Positions 1 through 8,500 of a DNA stretch of 64,000 bases are shown here, in pieces (the first letter of the stretch is position 1; each line of letters opens with the position of its first letter). The notes beneath the pieces are model-generated. The model made no database searches. It saw only the letters and a program-made list of their open reading frames with translations, and was not told the origin of the DNA. The stretch spans positions 39,459 through 103,458 of IMG/VR virus record IMGVR_UViG_3300032286_000926; one strand, 5' to 3'. This stretch comes from a virus. The translations under genes were made by a program, and so were the position numbers.

Positions 1-1035
1 GACAGACTTAATGCGAACCCATTAATTGGTCGTGGTGGTGGTGTCGCTTTGGCTGATGGAGACGTTTGTTCACCATATAGTATTTTCCCTAACATTATGA
101 CATGGGGTGCAACTCCGGTCACACACAATGGTATTGGTTATTGTGCCAAAAACGGTGGATTAATTAATGCGGTTAATGCCGTTAGTATGTGGTGTCATCG
201 TCATTTCTATGCAATCGGTGGCGGTCAAATTATTCTTTCAAGTTGTTCTACACAATTTGGTGATTACACAATGGTATCAAATGGTTACAGAGAATTGGTT
301 AATCCAACTGAAAGTGGAATTACAATTACACCTTCACCAGCTAATGCAAATACAATTCGAAGTGCAGCCAATACAATGATTGACGGCATGTGGGCAAATT
401 TAGTAAGTAGTAATTTAACATTTGGATGGGATGCAACCGATGAAGCTTACACTCGTAGAGATGCTGGCACATTATTGCAATCACTAAGTTGGGTTATTGA
501 AACCGGTAATGAAAAACCAATGTTAGATTTTGCAAAAGGTCTTTATACTGTTCAAGCCAATACGGCTAATACAACTAATGCTGTTCCTGTTTTTAGTAAT
601 GATAAATTGCCAGCATTTACACGTTCATTTAATAATTTAAAAGACCAAATTATTGCTCTTCAGTATGACAATTTACCTGCCAATACACCTAGTGCGGTAA
701 CTGCTTTAATTACCGCTCTAAATACAACAATAACTACACCAACAAAAACAATACAACCATCAACAATTACTGCAATCGGTCACACATGGACGGCTGTTAT
801 GGCTGGAGTTGCTTTGACAAAAATACCTCCGGTATTAAACGAAGCAAAAATACAAGATAGTATTTTGGAAATAAACCAAGGTCTTGTAATCGCCAGCGGA
901 CAAGACGACCAAGGTTCCGCTTTATTTGTGGGGGGAATGTCCATTGACTCCGATACCGGAGAATTATCGGGACCTCCATTCACATCAGCCGTTAACCGTA
1001 TTGCTACTAAAACAGTCATCTCAAGGAGCTTTTAA
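1..1035 (+). CDS. Virion structural protein, tail/baseplate region (5' end cut off)
   Basis: The reading frame is open from base 1, so this is the C-terminal 344 residues of a longer protein. A TTG at 49 could be read as a start, but the coding sense continues upstream of it (an R-G-G-G stretch precedes it). The motif THNGIGYCAKNGG followed by IILSSCSTQFGDYTM resembles a conserved segment I recall in large tail or baseplate structural proteins of environmental T4-like phages; the family assignment is from memory, not a search. No transmembrane segment or enzyme motif is seen. It ends 2 bp before the next gene, and AGGAGC just before the stop serves as that gene's ribosome site. The position directly before fibre and wedge genes supports a virion role. 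The exact baseplate component is not identified. Confidence 0.7.
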   Translation, partial: DRLNANPLIGRGGGVALADGDVCSPYSIFPNIMTWGATPVTHNGIGYCAKNGGLINAVNAVSMWCHRHFYAIGGGQIILSSCSTQFGDYTMVSNGYRELVNPTESGITITPSPANANTIRSAANTMIDGMWANLVSSNLTFGWDATDEAYTRRDAGTLLQSLSWVIETGNEKPMLDFAKGLYTVQANTANTTNAVPVFSNDKLPAFTRSFNNLKDQIIALQYDNLPANTPSAVTALITALNTTITTPTKTIQPSTITAIGHTWTAVMAGVALTKIPPVLNEAKIQDSILEINQGLVIASGQDDQGSALFVGGMSIDSDTGELSGPPFTSAVNRIATKTVISRSF

Positions 1036-1037
1036 CA

Positions 1038-1502
1038 ATGTCTAGAATAAAATGTCGTACACCTTCGACAGGCAAACCATTAAGAATTTCATTAGTAAAT
1101 GTTAGTACATCATATACTACTGTTTCAGAAGCTTCTGATTTTTCTGTTCCCGATGCTTCATATGTATTTTCACCAAGAGACCCGGCAGATAATACTAGAG
1201 CTATTAAACCGGGCGAAGTGTTTTTCTTAACACCTCTTGCTGCTAAAAACAAAACAGCAAGTTTAGCATATATCGAAACTTCTTTATATACAGAAAATAA
1301 TGTTAGAATAGCATTTGCAAACGTTGCTGTACCTGCATATGATACTGCATTTATTCCATTACAAGGCCGCAGTTTATTTAAAAGAAGTGTAAATACCGCA
1401 AACGGTGATATACTTCAAGTTAAATCAACAGTCAATAATGCATTTGATGTATGGGCATCTGCTGAAGAAAAATTATCAAGTGAACACTCTGGAGTAGAAT
1501 AA
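1038..1502 (+). CDS. Small virion structural protein, unknown function
   Basis: This 154-aa protein starts at an ATG preceded by a good AGGAGC site. It is beta-rich by inspection, with Ser/Thr/Val-rich strands and no hydrophobic membrane stretch or signal peptide. The N-terminus (MSRIKCRTPSTGKPLRIS) and the pattern of alternating polar and hydrophobic residues fit a small tail- or fibre-attachment beta-sandwich of the kind found between structural genes in T4-like environmental phages. No specific family is recognised. Its TAA overlaps the ATG of the next gene by one base (TAATG), so translation is probably coupled to the collagen-like fibre gene, suggesting a joint role in fibre attachment. 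That role is inference. Confidence 0.7.
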   Translation: MSRIKCRTPSTGKPLRISLVNVSTSYTTVSEASDFSVPDASYVFSPRDPADNTRAIKPGEVFFLTPLAAKNKTASLAYIETSLYTENNVRIAFANVAVPAYDTAFIPLQGRSLFKRSVNTANGDILQVKSTVNNAFDVWASAEEKLSSEHSGVE

Positions 1503-3928
1503 TGTCTATTTTACTTTCCGGTAAAGGTATACTTGTAGGTTTTGGTGTTCCACAAGAAGTACCAATTTTATTAGATCCGGCTAGTTACGCAGGTGCGATA
1601 GCCTATGGTAGCGATAATAAGATGTGGTACTGTGATGGACTAACATGGATTTGTATGGATGGATTGTCCGGTTACTCTGGATATAGTGGATATAGTGGTT
1701 ACTCCGGATATAGTGGTTACTCCGGTTATTCAGGATATTCTGGTTACTCTGGATATTCCGGTTACTCTGGATATAGTGGTTACTCCGGATATTCTGGTAT
1801 TTCTGGCTATTCCGGTTACTCTGGTTACTCTGGTGATTCTGGAATAAGTGGATACTCAGGATATTCTGGTATTTCTGGTTACTCTGGTATTTCTGGATAT
1901 TCTGGATATTCTGGATATTCTGGACCATCAGGTTATTCCGGTTATTCTGGAATTTCGGGCTATTCCGGTTACTCAGGATATTCCGGCTCTGGTATAAGTG
2001 GTTATTCCGGATATTCCGGATATTCCGGTCGCTCTGGTTACTCTGGATACTCTGGTTACTCTGGATATTCTGGACCATCAGGTTACTCTGGATACTCTGG
2101 ATATTCCGGATATTCCGGTCGCTCTGGTTACTCTGGTTACTCTGGATATTCTGGATACTCTGGATATTCCGGTTATTCCGGTATCTCCGGTTGGTCTGGA
2201 TTACCTGGAACAGGATTACAAATTGATGGCGTTGCCAATAATTATACAGATTTAACTACAAAAACTCCTGCGGTTAACGATGTTTGGTATGTACTAGATA
2301 CAGATGTATTATACTATCGCACAGCACAATCGACCTGGATTAATTTAGGACCACTCCAAGGTGCTTCTGGTTACTCCGGTTGGTCTGGTATAAGCGGTTG
2401 GTCAGGTACCTCAGGTTATTCTGGTTACTCAGGAATCTCTGGCTGGTCTGGTATAAGTGGTTACTCCGGTGAATCTGGTATTAGTGGTTACTCAGGATAT
2501 TCTGGTATAAGTGGTTGGTCTGGTATTTCTGGATACTCAGGATATAGTGGTATTTCAGGTTGGTCTGGTATTTCTGGATATTCTGGTTATAGTGGTATTT
2601 CAGGTTGGTCTGGTATCTCAGGATATTCTGGTTACTCAGGATTGTCTGGTTCTGGAGTTTCAGGTTATTCTGGTTATTCTGGTTATTCTGGATCCGGTCT
2701 TTCCGGTCTTTCCGGTTACTCTGGTTACTCAGGCATATCAGGTTGGTCTGGTCGTTCCGGTTACTCCGGATATTCTGGTTATTCTGGTTCAGGAATTTCT
2801 GGATATTCTGGTTATTCCGGTCAGTCTGGTTCTGGTTCTTCTGGTATCTCAGGTTATTCTGGTTATTCAGGCATATCAGGTTGGTCTGGTCGTTCCGGTT
2901 ACTCAGGATATTCTGGTTATTCTGGAACTTCAGGATTCTCTGGTTATTCTGGTACCTCTGGATTCTCAGGATATTCTGGTTGGTCTGGAGATAATCCAGG
3001 TTCTTCAGGTTATTCCGGTTATTCTGGAATTTCTGGTTATTCTGGTTGGTCTGGTCGTTCCGGTTATTCGGGTTGGTCTGGCATCTCAGGTTCTGGTGCT
3101 TCTGGTGCTTCTGGATATTCAGGATATTCAGGTTGGTCTGGAGATAATCAAGGTTCTTCAGGTTATTCCGGTCGTTCTGGTTACTCTGGTTACTCAGGAT
3201 ATTCTGGTTGGTCTGGCCGTTCTGGCCAGAATGGTATTGATGGTGATTCTGGATATTCTGGTTACTCTGGATTGTCTGGATTAGGTATTAGTGGTTATTC
3301 TGGTTATTCCGGTCGTTCTGGTTATTCTGGTTACTCTGGATATGTTCCATCTTATTGGTATGGAATTGCGGTTTCTGGACAAACAACTGTTATACCAGAC
3401 GCTAGTGCCGACACATTAAATTTTGCTGCTGGTGCTAATGCAACAATTACATTAAATAATACAACCAATACAATTACAATTGATTCTAAAGCTTCTGCTG
3501 GTGGTATGGCTTCTAGTGGTAATACTATTTTAGTTGTAAATGATACATCATCAACTACTTTGTATCCAACATTATCTGATGCAACAAGTGGTTATGCTAA
3601 TGTAAAAATAACAAGTAGTAAATTAACTTTTGATGCTTCAACAGGAACATTATCATCAACCAACTTTAATTCATTATCTGATGCCACATTAAAAGAAAAT
3701 TTTAATGAGATTGGTGGTGCATTAAGTTTATTGGATAAATTGGATGCATTAAGTTTTACTTGGAAAGATAACGGTCTTAAATCTTATGGCTTTAAAGCGC
3801 AAGATGTTGAGAAAGTTATACCAGAAATTGTTGGTAAAACCGAACAGTATAAAACAATCTCATATATACAATTGATACCTATTTTAGTACAAGCCATTAA
3901 AGAACTTAAAGAAGAATTAAAGAAATGA
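1502..3928 (+). CDS. Collagen-like (Gly-X-Ser) tail fibre with C-terminal S74 self-cleaving chaperone domain
   Basis: 808 aa. Residues 1-54 form an N-terminal attachment region. Residues about 55-232 and 289-617 are Gly-X-Ser triplets, with X mostly Tyr, Ile, Trp or Arg, split by a globular insert at 232-289. Residues 618-725 are a beta-rich neck. Residues 726-808 match the peptidase S74 intramolecular chaperone: the motif SDATLKENF, then YGFKAQDVEKVIPEIVG, and a closing helix. In characterised S74 domains a Ser and a Lys five residues later perform autocleavage; here Ser726 and Lys731 have exactly that spacing. The chaperone would drive trimerisation and then release itself, leaving a fibre of about 725 residues. 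Known triple-stranded S74 fibres bind host surfaces. The collagen-like shaft has almost no proline. The stop overlaps the next ATG (ATGA). Confidence 0.85.
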   Translation: MSILLSGKGILVGFGVPQEVPILLDPASYAGAIAYGSDNKMWYCDGLTWICMDGLSGYSGYSGYSGYSGYSGYSGYSGYSGYSGYSGYSGYSGYSGYSGISGYSGYSGYSGDSGISGYSGYSGISGYSGISGYSGYSGYSGPSGYSGYSGISGYSGYSGYSGSGISGYSGYSGYSGRSGYSGYSGYSGYSGPSGYSGYSGYSGYSGRSGYSGYSGYSGYSGYSGYSGISGWSGLPGTGLQIDGVANNYTDLTTKTPAVNDVWYVLDTDVLYYRTAQSTWINLGPLQGASGYSGWSGISGWSGTSGYSGYSGISGWSGISGYSGESGISGYSGYSGISGWSGISGYSGYSGISGWSGISGYSGYSGISGWSGISGYSGYSGLSGSGVSGYSGYSGYSGSGLSGLSGYSGYSGISGWSGRSGYSGYSGYSGSGISGYSGYSGQSGSGSSGISGYSGYSGISGWSGRSGYSGYSGYSGTSGFSGYSGTSGFSGYSGWSGDNPGSSGYSGYSGISGYSGWSGRSGYSGWSGISGSGASGASGYSGYSGWSGDNQGSSGYSGRSGYSGYSGYSGWSGRSGQNGIDGDSGYSGYSGLSGLGISGYSGYSGRSGYSGYSGYVPSYWYGIAVSGQTTVIPDASADTLNFAAGANATITLNNTTNTITIDSKASAGGMASSGNTILVVNDTSSTTLYPTLSDATSGYANVKITSSKLTFDASTGTLSSTNFNSLSDATLKENFNEIGGALSLLDKLDALSFTWKDNGLKSYGFKAQDVEKVIPEIVGKTEQYKTISYIQLIPILVQAIKELKEELKK
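1664..3347 (+). repeat. Gly-X-Ser coding tract of the first collagen-like fibre
   Basis: 9-bp periodicity encodes Gly-X-Ser with mixed codons (GGT/GGA/GGC, TAT/TAC, TCT/TCC/TCA/AGT), interrupted by a globular module at about 2198-2360. The low complexity opens long spurious frames on both strands. Confidence 0.95.
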
Positions 3929-5538
3929 CAACAAATTACATTTCAAAAAAAATAAAAACCTTTAATGCAAAGGTTTTTAGAGATTCTTTTAAAGAAAGTA
4001 CACCTAAAAAAATAGGTTACATTTTTCTATCCAAATCAGCTCCATATGCAAATAATGATAATGTTGCAACTGATTTGGTGGATACTGTAAAACAAGAAAA
4101 AGAAATTTGGGACAACATGGTTCTTGGTAAAAGAATTGTACCTAAAGATATTGAACTTGTTATTCCTTTACACACATGGACTGTCAATACCGTATATAAA
4201 CAGTACGATGATACTGCTAATTTAGATAGCTTATTGACAGTATCGGGAAATGCATATCCAATGTATGTCCGTAATTCAGAAGGTAATGTTTATAAGTGTC
4301 TGTCTAATGTAGCACCATCAGGCCAAGGTTCTCAAACTGAACCTACTGGAACATATACCACAAATGATGGATTTATTCAAACTGAACTTACTGATACCTC
4401 AAATTATTTGTGGAAATACATGTTCAATGTTAAAAATTCTAATAAATTTTATACCAATGAATATTCTGATAAATGGATTCCAATTCCATATATTCAAGCT
4501 AATACCAATTTTAGTGATTACAATTACAATACATTAAATTTGGTTGATGGTTCTTTAAATAAAATTATTGTTACAAATTCTGGTTCTAATTATTATCATA
4601 CCGATATTAATGTTGCACCTTTTGCATCTGGTTCAAATACATTAACAATTTTAGATGATATTGATTTAACAACATCGAATATAATTGTAGAATATATGGC
4701 AGTTTCTGGTAATGGAATATATGCAAATAAAACATTTATTACACAAATTGATCCAGCACAACCAAAAACACTATATCTTTCACAACCAACTGTAGGTTCT
4801 GGTGGCGGTACATCAACACCAAATAGAATTAATATTAAAACTCGTATTGTAATTAATGGTGATGGTACTGATACTGTAGCTGATGTTCATTTATCAAACA
4901 CAGGAATATCAAGAATTGATGTTACTAGTGCAGGTAGTGGATTTGTTAAAGCCAATGTAGAAATTTATGGTTCAGGTTCTGGTGCAGCTGCAAGAGCAGT
5001 ATTGCCTCCTAAATTTGGTCATGGTGCCAATCCTGCTATGGAATTAGGCGTATCAAATGTAATGATTTTAAGTCGTATTGGTGAAATTGATTCTACGGAA
5101 AATAACACAATACCAACAGATATTTATTTTAGACAATACGGACTCTTGGTAAATCCATATAAATATGATGATGCGGATCCAATGACAGAAACAAATGCAA
5201 TAGATGTTATGTTGCAAACTTTGGATATTACATTACTTTCATCTTCAAATTTTAATATTAATGAAAAGGTTTATCAAGGCGACCCAAACAATCCAGACTT
5301 TATTGGTTATGTTGTTTCACAAAAATCTTTGGAAGTGAAATTAAATAACACATATAAACAACCAATAATAGGTAAGTTGCTTGTTGGAGCATCATCTGGT
5401 AACCAAAGTACCATCGTAAGTTATGAGAATCCAGACTTAAAACCATATGCTGGTGATATAATTTACGGAAAAAATATTTTAAAGATACAAAGATCCACCG
5501 CTCAAGCTGAAGAAGTAAAATTTGTATTTCAATTTTAA
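3925..5538 (+). CDS. gp8: Baseplate wedge protein, gp8-like
   Basis: 537 aa, longer than T4 gp8 (334 aa) but in keeping with enlarged gp8 proteins of environmental T4-like phages. The N-terminal third carries the features I associate with this family: IGYIFLSKSAPYAN near residue 30, KEIWDNMVLGKRI near residue 62, VYKQYDDT near residue 90, a Y-x-C-L-S-N segment, and SNYLWKYMFNV near residue 163. T4 gp8 forms part of the baseplate wedge together with gp10, gp7 and gp6. The middle and C-terminus are beta-rich and unassigned, with a GSGFVKANV repeat-like motif also present in the next protein. The gene overlaps the fibre gene by 4 bp (ATGA) and is followed 9 bp later by another baseplate-type gene. 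The assignment rests on remembered motifs, not a search. Confidence 0.72.
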   Translation: MTTNYISKKIKTFNAKVFRDSFKESTPKKIGYIFLSKSAPYANNDNVATDLVDTVKQEKEIWDNMVLGKRIVPKDIELVIPLHTWTVNTVYKQYDDTANLDSLLTVSGNAYPMYVRNSEGNVYKCLSNVAPSGQGSQTEPTGTYTTNDGFIQTELTDTSNYLWKYMFNVKNSNKFYTNEYSDKWIPIPYIQANTNFSDYNYNTLNLVDGSLNKIIVTNSGSNYYHTDINVAPFASGSNTLTILDDIDLTTSNIIVEYMAVSGNGIYANKTFITQIDPAQPKTLYLSQPTVGSGGGTSTPNRINIKTRIVINGDGTDTVADVHLSNTGISRIDVTSAGSGFVKANVEIYGSGSGAAARAVLPPKFGHGANPAMELGVSNVMILSRIGEIDSTENNTIPTDIYFRQYGLLVNPYKYDDADPMTETNAIDVMLQTLDITLLSSSNFNINEKVYQGDPNNPDFIGYVVSQKSLEVKLNNTYKQPIIGKLLVGASSGNQSTIVSYENPDLKPYAGDIIYGKNILKIQRSTAQAEEVKFVFQF

Positions 5539-5547
5539 GGTTAATTC

Positions 5548-8500
5548 ATGTTAGAAAATTACAATTTAAATCCATATTATGACGATTATAACGATGATAA
5601 AAATTTTCATCGTCTATTATTTAAACCTTCTTATGCAGTTCAGGCAAGAGAATTAACTCAAATACAAACTATTCTTCAAAAACAAGTTGAAAGATTTGGT
5701 TCACATGTATTTAAAAACGGTTCTGTTGTTACTGGTGGACAATTTTTCTTTCAAGATAGTATTTCATTAAAAATTGATAATGATTATTCTAACACAACTG
5801 TTAGTGTATCTAATTTTGATAACAAAACTCTTTTATCAGCAAACACACTTTTAGCAGAAGATAAAACAAAACGTGCAGAAGTTATTAAGGTATATGATAC
5901 TAATTTTGGTACTGTTCCAAATGAGCCAAAAACAATTATTGTAAAACAACTTTATGGTGATGCTTTTATTCCTGGTGAAATTATTAAAACTAATGATGCT
6001 AGTCCATACTACGCAACTATTTCAGCCAATGGCGTTACAACATCTAAAACTTTTTCTGTAAATGAAGGCATCTTCTATTTTGAAGGTTTCTTTATCAAAA
6101 CATTACCACAAACTATTGCTATTAACAAATATACTAATGCAAATGTTTATTGTCGTATTGGTTTTGATGTGGTTGAAAGTGTAGTTAAAGCTTCTTCAGA
6201 CACATCATTATTAGACCCAGCATTGGGTTCTTCTAACTATCAAGCTCCTGGTGCCGACCGAGTTAAATTAGATTTAGTTTTGTCAATTAGAAGTTTGGAA
6301 TCTGCTGATGATGAAAAATTCATTGAATTGGTTCGAATTGAACAATCAGAAATCACAAAAGAAAACAAATACCCAATTTATTCTGTACTTGAAGATACTC
6401 TTGCTCGTAGAACTTATGATGAATCTGGCAATTATGTTGTAAAACCGTTTAAAATTTCACTTGAAGATAATGCAGCTAATACTGCACAGACCGATGTTAT
6501 TTTATCTCCAGGTAAAGCATATGTTTATGGTTATGAATTTGAGACAAGTTCACCAACAGTCATAACGGTTGATAAACCAAGAGAAACATTATTAATTCAA
6601 AATAGAAGAATTACTGGTGGATATGGTAATTTTTTATATACAATTAACCATTATAAATCTTTTCCAATTAATTCATTGGGAACTGTTGATATACATTGTG
6701 TTGCAAATGCTTCAATTAATACAACATCTACCGCAACCATTTCAAATACAAAAATTGGTTCGGCTAAAGTAAAAACCGTTGAATATGAATCGGCTTCAAA
6801 CTCATCAAATTCACAAACTTATGTTTATAGAACATTCTTATTTGATGTTGCAATAAATCAACAAATTACAGGTAATGTTGTAAGTGCTACGGGCACAAGT
6901 ATTACTATTGGTAATTATTCGAATGTTGAAAATGCATATCAAGGTGCTAGGTTGCGAATTTCTCAAGGTAAAGGTTCTGGTGAGCCAGCAAAAACAATTA
7001 CTGCTTCCAATGGTTCAACAAAAATATTAACAATCAATCAACCATTTTTAATTACACCGGATGCCAATTCTGTATTTGCAATCGACTTTGATATAAAGGA
7101 AGCCAAATCTTTGGCCACGCATAGTGGAACTAGTTGTTTAAATGCAGCTAATATTGATGATAGGTCTAAAGATTTTTCGCAACCTTACCATGATGTTTAT
7201 ATTTCTGATTCCAAATTAGAACCTATGTTGTTTCCATTGGGTGAAGCATATATTGCCAATAATACTATTGCTGATATGTCTTTTACATATAAACGATTAT
7301 ATACATCACAACAATTTGCCTCCTCTTCTTCACCGGCATTAGGACTTGGTACCAATGAAACATTATCTACTTCTGGTAGTTTAGACAACTATACTATTAC
7401 TGTAATTGACCATAAAACATCTCCATATGCAAATGGCCAAATTATTCCAATTGATAATTTTGAATTAGATATTCAAAATGCTCAAATCAAGGTTGATAAT
7501 GGTAATAATATGATTGCTGATATTGTAGCAACAATTAATGATTCTGGTGCAACAAGAAAAAATAAAACATATGTTGCCGCCAATACAACAATTCAAACTT
7601 CTGGTGGTGTTGATGTTTTTTCAAATACTGCGGTAATTACTTTTGGTGACCAAGGTCAAACACATATTGCTAGTACATATGTTAATAAAATTCCTAGTAC
7701 CGCACAATCTTTATTTGTTTCCGATATTAATAACATTATTTCTATTTTAGATTTTAAAGGCAATTCAATTACTCAAGCAAATACAACAAACGCTTCAGAA
7801 GTAATTACAAAATATGATTTGGATAATGGCCAACGAGATTCATACTATGACCATGGTTCTATTCGTCTCAAAGCTGGAGTAGTACCACCTGTTGGTCCTT
7901 TGGTTGTTTTTTATAACCGATTTAAATCAACTGGTCCTGGATTTTTTACCGTAGATTCTTATTCTGGTATTCCATATTCAAATATTCCAGTATATACTTC
8001 ACCAACAAATAATAATAATTACCAACTTCGTGATGTATTGGATTTTAGACCTGTTCGTTTAGATGCAACTTCTGTAATTCGTTCAAATGTTGTATTTGAT
8101 GTTAGTTCTTCAACAACAGGACCAAAAATTATTAAAAATAATTCGGATGCAATTCTTGATTATTCATTTTATTTACCTCGTATTGATAAAGTTGTTTTGG
8201 ATAAAACCAAAAAATTTGAAGTAATTAAAGGAAATGCAGAAATTGATCCTGTGGTTCCAAATGATACCGATACTACAATGACTTTGTATATTTTGCGTAA
8301 TGGTGCTTATGTTGCCAATACAGCTCAAATTCAAGTGGAATATAAAAACAATAGACGTTATACAATGCGTGATATTGGTACATTAGAAAAACGTATTGAA
8401 AATTTAGAATATTTTACTTCATTATCATTACTTGAACAAGATACTGTTACTAAACAAGATTTAACAATTAAAGATGCTAATGGTTTACAAAGATTTAAAA

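Noticed and set aside
49-1035. TTG at 49 as the true start of the first gene
   Set aside because: The frame is open to base 1 with coding-like composition, and no ribosome site lies before the TTG; the gene is treated as 5' partial.
2511-3284. Long + strand frame in the collagen-like tract, with products such as VGLVFLDILV repeats
   Set aside because: It is the shadow of the Gly-X-Ser repeat read in another frame; all such frames in the three fibre tracts (for example 30625-31587 and 37325-37930) are repeats of the same low-complexity product with no ribosome site.
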